Shown: piece after piece, positions 55,684 through 63,908 of the stretch
Layout: the number at the start of each line of letters is the position of its first letter
How positions within the stretch are numbered: the stretch's first letter is position 1
Program-made: the position numbers and the translations under genes
Assembly (NCBI GenBank): GCA_022820805.1
Contig: JAJEEV010000015.1
Coordinates: forward strand, 1-64,000
Source of the DNA: Acidimicrobiia bacterium
GTDB lineage: Bacteria; Actinomycetota; Acidimicrobiia; Acidimicrobiales; Aldehydirespiratoraceae
Direction of reading: 5' to 3'
DNA length: 64,000 nucleotides
The notes under the pieces: generated by a model
The model's database searches: none
Seen by the model: the letters and a program-made list of their open reading frames with translations, nothing else
Told to the model about the DNA's origin: nothing

Positions 55684-57034
55684 CTCCGCCCGCGCCGAAG
55701 GCAACAGCTTCGACCGCACGCTCGACCGCAGGTTCGACAGCTTTGACGCGGTCGTGATCGGCGCGGGCGTGATCGGCGCGGCCACCGCTTTCGAGCTCGG
55801 ACGTCGGGGCCGGCGGGTTCTGTGCGTCGACAAGCTGCCCGCCGCGGGCTTCGGCTCGACCGTCAACTCGTGCGCCATCGTGCGCTTCACCTACTCGACC
55901 TACACCGGCGTGGCCATGGCCTACGAGGGACTCCAGTACTGGCTCGACTGGCCGGCGTACCTGGGGACCGGCGACGAGCTGGGACTCATCCAGTACCGGC
56001 AGTGCGGCATGGCCACCCTGAAGGACCCCGGCGGCCATTACCTGAAGGTTCTCCCCCACTTCGACTCCGTCGGCGTCGCCTACGAGGAGTGGTCCACCGC
56101 CGAGTTGGTCAACCGGATGCCGATCCTCGACGCGGGGGTCTTCGGCCCGCCCAAGCGGCCCGACGACCCCGACTTCTGGGCCGACCCGACCGAGCAGCTG
56201 CCCGGAGCGGTGTTCACCCCCGAGGCCGGCTATGTGAGCGACCCCCAGCTCACCACCCACAACCTGCAGCGAGCGGCCGAGGCTGCCGGCGCCGAGTTCC
56301 GCTTCGCCACCGCGGTGACCGCCGTCGGCCACGCCAACGGCCGGGTGTCGGGCGTGACCCTCGACGGCGACACGGCCGTGGCCGCGCCGGTGGTGGTCAA
56401 CGTGGCCGGACCGCACTCGTACCTGATCAACCGGATGGCCGGCGTCTACGAGTCGATGAACATCAAGACCCGGGCGCTGCGTCACGAGGTCCACCACGCT
56501 CCGGGGCCCGCGGCGTTCGACTACGAGCAGGACGGCTTCAACATCGCCGACGACGACAACGGGATCTACTTCCGGCCCGAGACCGGCAACCACATCCTGG
56601 TGGGCAGCACCGATCCCCGCTGCGACCCCCAGGACTGGGTCGACCCCGACCAGTACGACCAGCGGCTCAGCGCCGAGCAGTGGGAGGCGCAGGTCCTGCG
56701 ACTCAACCGGCGCCTGCCGTCGCTCGGTGTTCCCCATGAGCGCAAGGGCGTGGTCGACCTCTACGACGTGAGCGACGACTGGATCCCGATCTATGACCGC
56801 ACGGACCTCGACGGCTTCTACGTGGCCATCGGCACCAGCGGCAACCAGTTCAAGAACGCGGGGGTGGCCGGGCACTGCATGGCCGAGTTGATCGAGGCGG
56901 TCGAGGCCGGCTACGACCACGACGCCGACCCGCTGGTGGTGGAGGGCCGCTACACCGGCCTGCCGATCGACCTCGGCACATTCAGCCGCAACCGCGAGGT
57001 CAACCCCAACTCCTCCATGTCCGTCCACGGCTGA
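55661..57034 (+). CDS. FAD-dependent oxidoreductase (DAO / sarcosine-oxidase-like)
   Basis: A 457-residue flavoprotein. The FAD motif is DAVVIGAGVIGAATAFELGRRGRRVLCVDK. GFGSTVNSCAIVRFTYS is the segment that in sarcosine- and dimethylglycine-oxidase relatives faces the isoalloxazine. The second dinucleotide contact is VVVNVAGPHSYLINR, and FYVAIGTSGNQFKNAGVAGHCMAEL is the conserved C-terminal flavin loop. It oxidises secondary or tertiary amines or amino acids. The ATG at 55661 overlaps the dehydrogenase end by 23 bases, and the amidase starts 15 bases after its stop. Confidence 0.9.
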   Translation: MSADVASDSARAEGNSFDRTLDRRFDSFDAVVIGAGVIGAATAFELGRRGRRVLCVDKLPAAGFGSTVNSCAIVRFTYSTYTGVAMAYEGLQYWLDWPAYLGTGDELGLIQYRQCGMATLKDPGGHYLKVLPHFDSVGVAYEEWSTAELVNRMPILDAGVFGPPKRPDDPDFWADPTEQLPGAVFTPEAGYVSDPQLTTHNLQRAAEAAGAEFRFATAVTAVGHANGRVSGVTLDGDTAVAAPVVVNVAGPHSYLINRMAGVYESMNIKTRALRHEVHHAPGPAAFDYEQDGFNIADDDNGIYFRPETGNHILVGSTDPRCDPQDWVDPDQYDQRLSAEQWEAQVLRLNRRLPSLGVPHERKGVVDLYDVSDDWIPIYDRTDLDGFYVAIGTSGNQFKNAGVAGHCMAELIEAVEAGYDHDADPLVVEGRYTGLPIDLGTFSRNREVNPNSSMSVHG

Positions 57035-57049
57035 CTGGCCTGCTCGCCC

Positions 57050-58465
57050 GTGACCGACGATCTGATCAGGCTGAGCGCACGCCGGGTGGTGACCGGCCTA
57101 GCGGCGGGCGACATCAGCCCGCACGACGCCCTCGACGCGGTCCAGGCCCGCATAGAGGCGGTCGACCCGCTCGTGAACGCCCTGCCCACCCGCTGCTTCG
57201 ACCGGGCGAGAGGTCACGCCGACCGGCTCCTGCAGGCTCCGCCCGCCGAACGCGGCGTGCTCGCCGGCCTGCCTGTGCCGATCAAGGATCTCACGAACGT
57301 CGCCGGCGTGCGCACGACCTACGGATCGCGGCTGATGGAGAACTTCGTCCCGGACCGATCCGACGTCGTTGTCGAGACGATCGAAGCCCAGGGCGGGGTC
57401 GTCTACGCAATGTCGAACACCCCCGAGTTCGGCGCAGGCGGCAACACGTTCAACGACGTCTTCGGTCCCACCCGCAATCCTCACGATCTGCGCCTCACCC
57501 CCGGCGGGTCCTCGGGTGGCGCGGCCGCCGCCCTCGCCACCGGCATGGCCTGGCTGGCCCAAGGCTCGGACCTGGCCGGCTCGCTGCGCACGCCCGCGAG
57601 CTTCTGCGGCGTCACCAGCCTTCGCCCCTCACCGGGTCGGGTGGCCACCGGGCCCACGCTGGTGCCCTTCCAGGTGCACTCCCAGCAGGGGCCGATGGCC
57701 CGCGACATCGCCGACCTCGCGCTGTTCGCCGACGCGATGGTGGGCGAGAGCCCCCGCGCCGGACTCGGCAAGCCCCCGCCAACCCAGTCGTTCCGCAGCG
57801 CCGCAGCCTCGCCGCAGGCGCCGGCACGGGTGGCGTTCAGCGTCGACCTCGGCGTGACCGAGACGGCTCCGGCAGTCGCTGACGTGTGCCGCCGGGCGGT
57901 GGACGCACTGGAGCGCGACGGCGTCACCGTCGTTGCCGACCACCCCGACCTCTCCGATGCCGAGGTGGCGTTCGACGTCCCGCGGGCGCTCCTGTTCGCC
58001 GCCCTACTGGGGGCTGCACTCCCCGAAGTGCGCAATGTCCTCAAGCCCGAGCTGGTGTGGAACATCGAACGCGGCCTCGCCGTGGATGGCGATGCCGTGC
58101 GTGCCGCGCTCGCGGCCCAAGCACAGGTCTTCGAGTTCGCGGCGGAGTTCATGAGCGGCTACGACCTGCTGATCTGCCCGGCCGCCACCGTGCTGCCGTT
58201 CCCCATCGAGGAGCGTTACGTCGGCTACGGCGACGGGCTCCCGCCGAGCGAGTACTACCGGTGGCTCACGATCGCGGCGGCAGTGAGCACCACCACCCTG
58301 CCGGTCATCACCATTCCCTGCGGTCGCTCCGACACCGGCCTCCCGGTGGGGATCCAGCTGATCGGTCGCCCCCACGGAGAGCTGAGCCTGTTCTCGGCGG
58401 CCAGCCACATCGAGCATGTGCTTGGGAGCAGCCAAGCCGTCGTCGACGTCACCCCGCCCGACTAG
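57050..58465 (+). CDS. Amidase signature family hydrolase
   Basis: A 471-residue amidase. The Ser-cisSer-Lys triad is visible: Lys in GLPVPIKDLTNVAG, the cis-Ser in LTPGGSSGGAAAALATG, and the nucleophile Ser in QGSDLAGSLRTPASFCGV. The family normally has GGSIR in the last motif; AGSLR here is a conservative change. C-terminal GLPVGIQLIGRPHGE is standard. The GTG start is 15 bases after the FAD enzyme stop. In a cassette with an alcohol dehydrogenase and an amine-type oxidase, it may hydrolyse an amide at the entry or exit of a pathway for an N-containing compound. Confidence 0.93.
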   Translation: MTDDLIRLSARRVVTGLAAGDISPHDALDAVQARIEAVDPLVNALPTRCFDRARGHADRLLQAPPAERGVLAGLPVPIKDLTNVAGVRTTYGSRLMENFVPDRSDVVVETIEAQGGVVYAMSNTPEFGAGGNTFNDVFGPTRNPHDLRLTPGGSSGGAAAALATGMAWLAQGSDLAGSLRTPASFCGVTSLRPSPGRVATGPTLVPFQVHSQQGPMARDIADLALFADAMVGESPRAGLGKPPPTQSFRSAAASPQAPARVAFSVDLGVTETAPAVADVCRRAVDALERDGVTVVADHPDLSDAEVAFDVPRALLFAALLGAALPEVRNVLKPELVWNIERGLAVDGDAVRAALAAQAQVFEFAAEFMSGYDLLICPAATVLPFPIEERYVGYGDGLPPSEYYRWLTIAAAVSTTTLPVITIPCGRSDTGLPVGIQLIGRPHGELSLFSAASHIEHVLGSSQAVVDVTPPD

Positions 58466-58600
58466 CGCCGGCAAGCACTCCTCACCCTGCACGCCGGCCC
58501 GTTCGACCAGCTCCTCATCGCCCGGGCCGCCGCTGAGGGCCGCATCCTCGTCGCGGTCGACGCGCTCGCCGACCCGATCAAGGCCCTCGCCGGATCGCCG
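58466..58600 (+). pseudogene. C-terminal remnant of a PIN-domain toxin
   Basis: Directly after the amidase TAG, and in the same frame, the sequence reads HAGPFDQLLIARAAAEGRIL then VAVDALADPIKAL. This is the C-terminal third of a VapC-type PIN domain: the usual H-DPFDRLLIAQA helix with its Asp and the following strand VTxD. No start codon, N-terminal half or antitoxin is present. The remnant runs into the 3' end of the DUF222/HNH gene (58578), so it was probably cut by insertion or deletion there. Confidence 0.75.
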
Positions 58601-60113
58601 CTACCCGCTTGTCGAGAGGCAACAGCGGCTCGGCAGCGTCGGATGAGAAGCGGCCGGGGCCTGCCCTGGCGCCCGGGCTGCGCGGAACTGCCTTCTTGCT
58701 GGACGGTCCGGCCGAGCGACCGTCCCGCGGCCCGTTAGCTGATCGGCCGCGGCCGGGTGGCGGCTCGTGGGCGTGGGCGGGTCCGTGGCGGATCCGCTCG
58801 GGCGGAGCGATGGTGTAGAGGCCCCGCCCGTCGGGCACGACCCGCCAGCCGTGGCGGTGGACCTTCTGATGGCAGATCCAGCACAGCAGCATCAGGTTGT
58901 CGATGTCGGTGCGTCCGCCTTGTGAGACGGGCCTGATGTGGTGGCCATCACAGATCCACATATCGGCGCCACAGCCCCCGCAGGCGCCGTAGCGGGCCCG
59001 TAGCGCGTTCATCTGCGCCTTGGTAACCAATCGCTTGGTGTGGCCGTGCCATAGCGGCATACCTTCACCGCTGAACACCACCCCCTTGATCCTGGCGTTG
59101 CAGAAATGCTCCTCGAGCACGCTCTGGGGGATCGTGCCGCCGCCTGCGACCTCGGCGAAGGCGGCGGTGCCGTCGGCGCTGAGATGCTGCACGATGGTGA
59201 CGTCAGCCGACAACCGCCCGCACCCGCACTTGCCAGCAACGTCGCTGGTGCCGGCCGCCCCGCGGCCAACCCCATTCACGCCGTCGCTCGCGCCGTTGGG
59301 ACCCTGGCCAATCCCGCTCGCCTTGCTGGGATCATCTGCCGGGTTGCCGGGGTTCTTGGAGTACATGCTGCCGTGCGAGGTCAGAGTGTCAAGTGCGTCG
59401 GCCATTCGCTGGTCGCGGCTGCGCTTCTCCCCGCCCGGGCTGTGCAGGTCGGCACGGCGGAGCCGCTCGGCCTCCAGGTCGAACCGCTTGCGCACCTTGG
59501 CCCCGGTGACCGGATCGAGTTCGCCCCGCAGATGCACCATCCCGTCATCGCCGTCCCAGAAGCTCAACCGTCGCCGCGCCCGCTGCCGCCGGTATAGACC
59601 CTCACCGTCATCGTCCTGGCGCGGCGCCGCCCATCGGTCTGCCTCACGTCGGAACTGCTCAGGCGACAACATTGCTGCCTTGGCCAGCAGCTCGCCATCC
59701 CCGTCGACCTGTCGTGCGCTGGTCTTCTCGCATGTGGCGGCCAGCGTCTTGGCATTGGCCACCGAGATCTCACCGCTCTCCAGCGCGTCGCGCACCGCAG
59801 GCATCTCCTGGAGCCGCTCGACAGTCTTGACCTGGCTGGTCGCGTCCCGCTTGGACAATCCCGCGGCCCGGGCCAGCACCCCCGCACCACCGTCACCGTG
59901 GCGATCCCGCCTCGCCACCAACGCCGCCGCGTCCGCCTGCAACACCGCCACCTGGGACGCGAACGCCTTGGACTCGTCCAACACCCACCGTGCGTCCACG
60001 GTGGACACGGCCCCGCCGTCGACCAGCCGGATCAACTCCGCCAGCCCCTCCCTCACGTGTCGCGTCGCCTCGATCACCATGAACACATCATGCCAAGGGG
60101 GTATGACATTCAT
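58578..60113 (-). CDS. DUF222 / HNH endonuclease (13E12-type) protein
   Basis: A 511-residue protein. The N-terminal 300 residues are DUF222: VLARAAGLSKRDATSQVKTVERLQEMPAVRDALESGEISVANAKTLAAT, with a conserved RGELDPVTGAKV segment. A Gly/Asn-rich linker follows, then an HNH nuclease near 400-450: CGGCGADMWICDGHHIRPVSQGG, TDIDNLMLLCWICHQKVH, with the zinc-binding Cys residues and the HH metal site. The C-terminus is Pro/Gly-rich. Such genes are multicopy and mobile in actinobacteria. ATGs at 60113 and 60080 are both possible; neither has a ribosome site. An AT-rich patch lies just upstream, and a PIN-gene remnant overlaps its 3' end. Confidence 0.9.
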   Translation of the reverse strand: MNVIPPWHDVFMVIEATRHVREGLAELIRLVDGGAVSTVDARWVLDESKAFASQVAVLQADAAALVARRDRHGDGGAGVLARAAGLSKRDATSQVKTVERLQEMPAVRDALESGEISVANAKTLAATCEKTSARQVDGDGELLAKAAMLSPEQFRREADRWAAPRQDDDGEGLYRRQRARRRLSFWDGDDGMVHLRGELDPVTGAKVRKRFDLEAERLRRADLHSPGGEKRSRDQRMADALDTLTSHGSMYSKNPGNPADDPSKASGIGQGPNGASDGVNGVGRGAAGTSDVAGKCGCGRLSADVTIVQHLSADGTAAFAEVAGGGTIPQSVLEEHFCNARIKGVVFSGEGMPLWHGHTKRLVTKAQMNALRARYGACGGCGADMWICDGHHIRPVSQGGRTDIDNLMLLCWICHQKVHRHGWRVVPDGRGLYTIAPPERIRHGPAHAHEPPPGRGRSANGPRDGRSAGPSSKKAVPRSPGARAGPGRFSSDAAEPLLPLDKRVAAIRRGP

Positions 60114-60233
60114 AAGTGAGTTTCAGGAAATATCAGTATTTTACCTTGTTAACAGCGCCGCGTCCGGATCGGTCCGGTGCAGATGAAGACGGCCCCGCTG
60201 ACGGTCAGGGGGACGGGCCCGTCGCCCACCGGG

Positions 60234-60794
60234 CTATGGGGTGTGGGACGTCAGGAGGGTCTGGTAGGCGTCGAGGGTGTCGGTGTTGAAGCACACGAAG
60301 CGCACCAGGCGTACCCTCGTCGACGCCGACTGGACCGTGGCAACCGCGATGGCTGCCGCCGGCTCGGCGGGATAGCCGTACACACCGGTGGAGATGGCAG
60401 GGAAGGCCACCGACTCGGCACCGGCCGCGTCGGCGCGGGCCAAGGACGACCGGTAGCACGACGCCAACAACTCGGGCTCGCCCCGGGTCCCTCCGTGCCA
60501 GACCGGGCCCACGGTGTGGATCACCCAGCGGGCTTCGAGCCGGAAGCCGGGGGTGATCTTGGCGTCGCCCGTCTCGCAACCGCCCAGAGTCCGGCAATGC
60601 TCCAGCAACTCGGGACCGGCGGCCCGGTGGATAGCCCCATCAACACCACCGCCGCCGAGCAGCGACGAGTTGGCCGCATTGACGATGGCGTCGACCCGCT
60701 CAGCGGTGATGTCGCCCAGCGAGGCCTCCAGCCCGGGCCGCGAACGGCCTGCGTCCCCGGCCGCCAACCGTCCTGAGCCCTCCACGACCGCCAT
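60234..60794 (-). CDS. Macro-domain ADP-ribose hydrolase (MacroD/YmdB-like)
   Basis: A 186-residue macro domain. It has [35 protein letters not shown], which holds the catalytic Asn and the Gly-rich diphosphate loop, and [19 protein letters not shown], the second phosphate loop. These are diagnostic of MacroD-type enzymes that remove ADP-ribose from acidic residues or deacetylate O-acetyl-ADP-ribose. The ATG at 60794 begins [13 protein letters not shown]; about 25 extra N-terminal residues precede the fold. It lies 50 bp after the EamA transporter gene on the same strand. Confidence 0.93.
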   Translation of the reverse strand: MAVVEGSGRLAAGDAGRSRPGLEASLGDITAERVDAIVNAANSSLLGGGGVDGAIHRAAGPELLEHCRTLGGCETGDAKITPGFRLEARWVIHTVGPVWHGGTRGEPELLASCYRSSLARADAAGAESVAFPAISTGVYGYPAEPAAAIAVATVQSASTRVRLVRFVCFNTDTLDAYQTLLTSHTP

Positions 60795-60844
60795 TCTGCC
60801 CGCTGCCGGCGTGGCGAGTCCCGGATGGACAGGCTCGCAGCGCG

Positions 60845-61678
60845 TCAGCCGGCGGCGATGAGAGCGACGGCCACCAGTGCGACGCCGAGTCCCAGCATCT
60901 GGATCTTGCGCAGCCTCTCCCGGAACACGATCCAGGCCCAGAACACGGTCGCGGCCGGGAACAGCGAGTTGAGGACGGCTGCCACCGAGATCGACCCCAC
61001 TCGGCTCGCAGTCAGGAACATCGTGTTGCCCGCAGTAACCAGCGCCGCGATGCCGATCACCAGCGGCCAGCTGCCTCGAGACATCGACGGCCCGAGCCGC
61101 TTGACGCCCATGACCGCGGCGAGCACTACGAACCCGGATCCCCGCGCCGCCACGATCGGCCACAGACCGCTGTCCTCGCCCGAATTGGCGAGGCAGACGA
61201 ACAGCAGTCCGATCCCGACCGCCCCGCCCAACCCGTAAAGGACGCTGGACCCGACGGTGCCGCGCTGATCGGAACGGCCGATACTGACCAAGCCGATGGC
61301 TACCAGGCCGAGCAGCACCCCGGCGGTTGCGGCCGAGGACAGGGTGTCGTCGCCGAAGAGCGACTCGACGATCACGGGCAGCGCGGCCGCTCCCACGCCG
61401 GCCACCGGAGCCGCGATGCTGACTCGCGTGCGGGCGTACCCCGCGTAGAGCGCCACCAGCCCGAGCGCCAGCGCGACCCCGCCCACGGCCCCCCACCCAA
61501 TATCGGCAGGCGTTACGTGGCCAACCACGATCAGCGCGGCGACGAACGCCAGGACGAATCCCACGAGCGTCGAGGTCGCGGTTACGACGACGGGGTTGGC
61601 CCGTCGGCTGGCCAGCCCGCCCAGGAAGTCAGACGTCCCCACCGACATCGCGGCCAGCAGGCCCAACAGCACCGTCAC
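60845..61678 (-). CDS. EamA/DMT-family transporter
   Basis: A 277-residue membrane protein with ten predicted hydrophobic helices in two five-helix repeats. The first repeat begins [32 protein letters not shown], and the second ends with [45 protein letters not shown], the typical EamA end. The start is a GTG at 61678; no better start follows. DMT proteins export amino acids or metabolites. It is divergent from thpR across 109 bp. Confidence 0.88.
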   Translation of the reverse strand: MTVLLGLLAAMSVGTSDFLGGLASRRANPVVVTATSTLVGFVLAFVAALIVVGHVTPADIGWGAVGGVALALGLVALYAGYARTRVSIAAPVAGVGAAALPVIVESLFGDDTLSSAATAGVLLGLVAIGLVSIGRSDQRGTVGSSVLYGLGGAVGIGLLFVCLANSGEDSGLWPIVAARGSGFVVLAAVMGVKRLGPSMSRGSWPLVIGIAALVTAGNTMFLTASRVGSISVAAVLNSLFPAATVFWAWIVFRERLRKIQMLGLGVALVAVALIAAG

Positions 61679-61787
61679 GACGACATCACCCCGCGAGTCT
61701 GACCGACCCGCCACTCGGCTGTCGAAGCCGCCATGCGGCACCGCCGCGGTCTCGACCGGCCGGAAGACCGGCGCGTACTGTCGGGGC

Positions 61788-62270
61788 ATGCCGCGGCTGT
61801 TCGTCGCCGTCTGGCCGCCCGACAGCGTGCTGAGGGGACTGGCTGCCATGCCGCGGCCCGTGGTGGACGGTCTGCGCTGGACCAAGCCTGAGCGCCTGCA
61901 CATCACCCTCCGATTCCTGGGCCAGTGCAACGAGACCGACGTCCAGGAGGCGCTGGCCGCTGCCGAGCTTCCGGCGGTCCAGGCGACGCTGGGGCCGCAC
62001 GTCAAGCAGCTGGGGCGCGGCATCCTGATGGTCCCGGTCGAGGGCCTCGACGACCTGGCTGCCGCGGTGGAGGCGGCCATCGCCCCGCTGGGCCTGTCAT
62101 CGCCGGATCATCCCTTCACCGGCCACCTCACCGTGGCCCGGTTCAAGCGCAAGCCCCCGCCCGGCTACCGGCCAGCGCTGGAAGCGTCGTTCCCGGTGAC
62201 GGAGATAGCGCTCGTCAGGACCGAGCCGTCCGGCTCCTACACCAACGTCGAACGCTGCACACTGTCCTGA
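61788..62270 (+). CDS. thpR: RNA 2',3'-cyclic phosphodiesterase ThpR
   Basis: A 160-residue 2H phosphoesterase. The two H-x-T/V motifs are ERLHITLRFLGQ and FTGHLTVARFK. It starts MPRLFVAVWPPDSV, the standard ThpR beginning, and ends VTEIALVRTEPSGSYTNVERC. It opens 2',3'-cyclic phosphates at RNA ends to 2'-phosphates. The ATG at 61788 follows GGGGC at close range. It is divergent from the EamA transporter and convergent with the MazEF-type module. Confidence 0.93.
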   Translation: MPRLFVAVWPPDSVLRGLAAMPRPVVDGLRWTKPERLHITLRFLGQCNETDVQEALAAAELPAVQATLGPHVKQLGRGILMVPVEGLDDLAAAVEAAIAPLGLSSPDHPFTGHLTVARFKRKPPPGYRPALEASFPVTEIALVRTEPSGSYTNVERCTLS

Positions 62271-62334
62271 CTCGGCCGCCACGCTCCGCACTTGACCGCG
62301 TCCTCGGGCGCGGGCTCGAACAGTCCGCCCGCCG

Positions 62335-62700
62335 TCAGGAATCGAGACCGAGCACCAGCCGCAGGCCAGCCTCGACACGCCACATGGTCGCAGCATCGAC
62401 CTCTCCGACGCGATCGTCGAGGCGCGTCTTGTCGAGGGTCAGTACTTGAGTCACGTTCACGACCGAGTCCCGGCGCAGGCCCGAGTCGGTCCCCGTCAAC
62501 TCGACGTTGCCGGGCGACTCGGCCAGTTCAACGTTCGACGAGATCGCCACACCGACCACCGTGTTCAATCGGCTGAGGTTGAACGAGTCCGCCGACACCA
62601 CCAGTATCGGCCGCCGGTAGCCGGGTCCCGATCCAGCGGGTTCCGGCAGGTTCGCCCACCAGATCTCGCCGCGCGCCGGCCCATCCGGCACCGTCACCAC
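62335..62700 (-). CDS. MazF/PemK-type endoribonuclease toxin
   Basis: A 121-residue MazF-fold protein. ARGEIWWANLPEPAGSGPGYRRPILVVSAD is the canonical start, with the catalytic Arg after GY. VVGVAISSNVELAESPGNVEL and DSVVNVTQVLTLDKTRLDDRVG supply the later strands, including the conserved Ser/Thr of the active site. MazF toxins cut mRNA or rRNA at short sequences. The GTG start lies inside the end of the antitoxin gene, a seven-base overlap. Confidence 0.93.
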   Translation of the reverse strand: MVTVPDGPARGEIWWANLPEPAGSGPGYRRPILVVSADSFNLSRLNTVVGVAISSNVELAESPGNVELTGTDSGLRRDSVVNVTQVLTLDKTRLDDRVGEVDAATMWRVEAGLRLVLGLDS

Positions 62701-62927
62701 TCCTCGCGCAGGGCCTCGGACTGGGCCGCGGCCAGTCCGCGATCAAGGCGCGAGTCGACTCTGCTGTACACCTCGTCGAGCTGTCGGGTGATCTCGGTTC
62801 GGTCCTCACGGCTCACGAGCAACGCGAGCGCCTGGGCGTAGAGCTGGGACCGGGACAGCTTGCGGCGCTTGGCCAGACGGTCGGCCTCGGCGAACAGAGG
62901 ATCGGGAATGGACACTGCAACCTTCAT
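62694..62927 (-). CDS. Ribbon-helix-helix antitoxin of a MazEF-type module
   Basis: A 77-residue protein. MKVAVSIPDPLFAEADRLAKRRKLSRSQLYAQALALLV is the RHH DNA-binding region, and the acidic helical tail (EITRQLDEVYSRVDSRLDRGLAAAQSEALREEW) should bind the toxin. The ATG at 62927 is chosen over a longer frame because it begins at the RHH strand and sits six bases after TATGAT. It overlaps the toxin gene. A perfect palindrome immediately upstream is the likely autoregulatory operator. Confidence 0.9.
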   Translation of the reverse strand: MKVAVSIPDPLFAEADRLAKRRKLSRSQLYAQALALLVSREDRTEITRQLDEVYSRVDSRLDRGLAAAQSEALREEW

Positions 62928-62949
62928 GCCCGGATCATACCTGGTATGA
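62928..62949 (-). promoter_or_regulatory. Operator and leaderless promoter of the MazEF-type module
   Basis: TCATACC-T-GGTATGA (62935-62949) is a perfect palindrome. Its inner arm contains, on the minus strand, TATGAT (62934-62939), exactly six bases before the antitoxin ATG. Binding there would block the -10. No ribosome site lies between promoter and start. Confidence 0.65.
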
Positions 62950-63018
62950 CCACCTCCCGCGAAGTCACTGGGACACGTGCGAGACACCTGCGACTTGGAG
63001 ATACCCGAGGGCAGCGGA

Positions 63019-63891
63019 TCAGTCGAGCAGGGCGTCGGAGCGGACCCTGCGCCGCTCGGCCTCCTCGTGGGCGGGAAGCACGCGGCCGAAGAGCTGGCGG
63101 GTGCGCTCGACCCGACCGATCACCCCCGGCTCCAGCGTGTAGGCGAAGATGGCGGCATGGCGGGGCCGGGACCCGGCGCCCACCCGGGTGACCCGGTGCA
63201 GCGAATGACGGCCCCGGAAGATCTGCAGGTCACCAGGCCGCAGGTCGAGGGTGCGAACCCCCTCACGGCCACCGGCCAGAACCCCGGCGATGGCGTCGAA
63301 GCCCTCGTCGTCGGCTGAGCGGATCTGCGGGACGTACTCGAACAGGCCGCCCTCGTCGCCGGGCTGCACCAGCACCGTCACCGCGAAGTCGTTGGTGTCG
63401 AAGTGCCACGTGAACTGCTGGCCCGGATCGCAGATGTTGGCGGTGAGCCCGGCCAGCGGGTCGTCGTAGCAGTACAGGGCCCCGATTTCGAGGCAGTCGG
63501 CGATGAACCGGGCCACCTCCGGCGCCCTGAACAGCGTGTCGGTGGCGCAGCCGCCTTCCCAGGCGTCGCCGGGAATGAACCCGCTGGAGCGCTCGATGAA
63601 GGTGTTGACCGGATGGCCGGGCGGGTAGTCCGGGTTGAACGACGTGTGGAAGTACGGGTTCATCACCTGGGTGGAGTAGTGGGTGGCGTGCTTGCGCTCG
63701 CCGATCTCGTCGTTCAGCGCGGAAACCGCGTCCGGCAGCACGAAGCCGCCGAGCACCGCACAGCCCTCGGACCGCAGGCCGGCTCGGGCCCCGTCCACCG
63801 CGGCCACATAGCCCGCAGAGGCCGGGGCGTGAATCGGGAACACCTGCAGATCGACCAGGTCCGCCAGATCGATGGGGGCTGCGTACTGCAT
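63019..63891 (-). CDS. 2-oxoglutarate/Fe(II)-type dioxygenase (ArpA-like)
   Basis: A 290-residue double-stranded beta-helix oxygenase. The iron facial triad is visible as WHFDTNDFAVTVLVQ (His and Asp) and GRHSLHRVTRV (distal His), with an Arg near RVGAGSRPRHAAIF suited to bind 2-oxoglutarate. GDLQIFRGRHSLHRVT is shared with the ArpA/HalD-like group and distant phytanoyl-CoA dioxygenases. The substrate is unknown. The ATG at 63891 has GGAGG upstream; an ATG at 63912 overlaps the stop of the preceding gene fragment in an ATGA and is a real alternative. Confidence 0.82.
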   Translation of the reverse strand: MQYAAPIDLADLVDLQVFPIHAPASAGYVAAVDGARAGLRSEGCAVLGGFVLPDAVSALNDEIGERKHATHYSTQVMNPYFHTSFNPDYPPGHPVNTFIERSSGFIPGDAWEGGCATDTLFRAPEVARFIADCLEIGALYCYDDPLAGLTANICDPGQQFTWHFDTNDFAVTVLVQPGDEGGLFEYVPQIRSADDEGFDAIAGVLAGGREGVRTLDLRPGDLQIFRGRHSLHRVTRVGAGSRPRHAAIFAYTLEPGVIGRVERTRQLFGRVLPAHEEAERRRVRSDALLD

Positions 63892-63908
63892 CAGTCCTCC
63901 TTGGCCGT

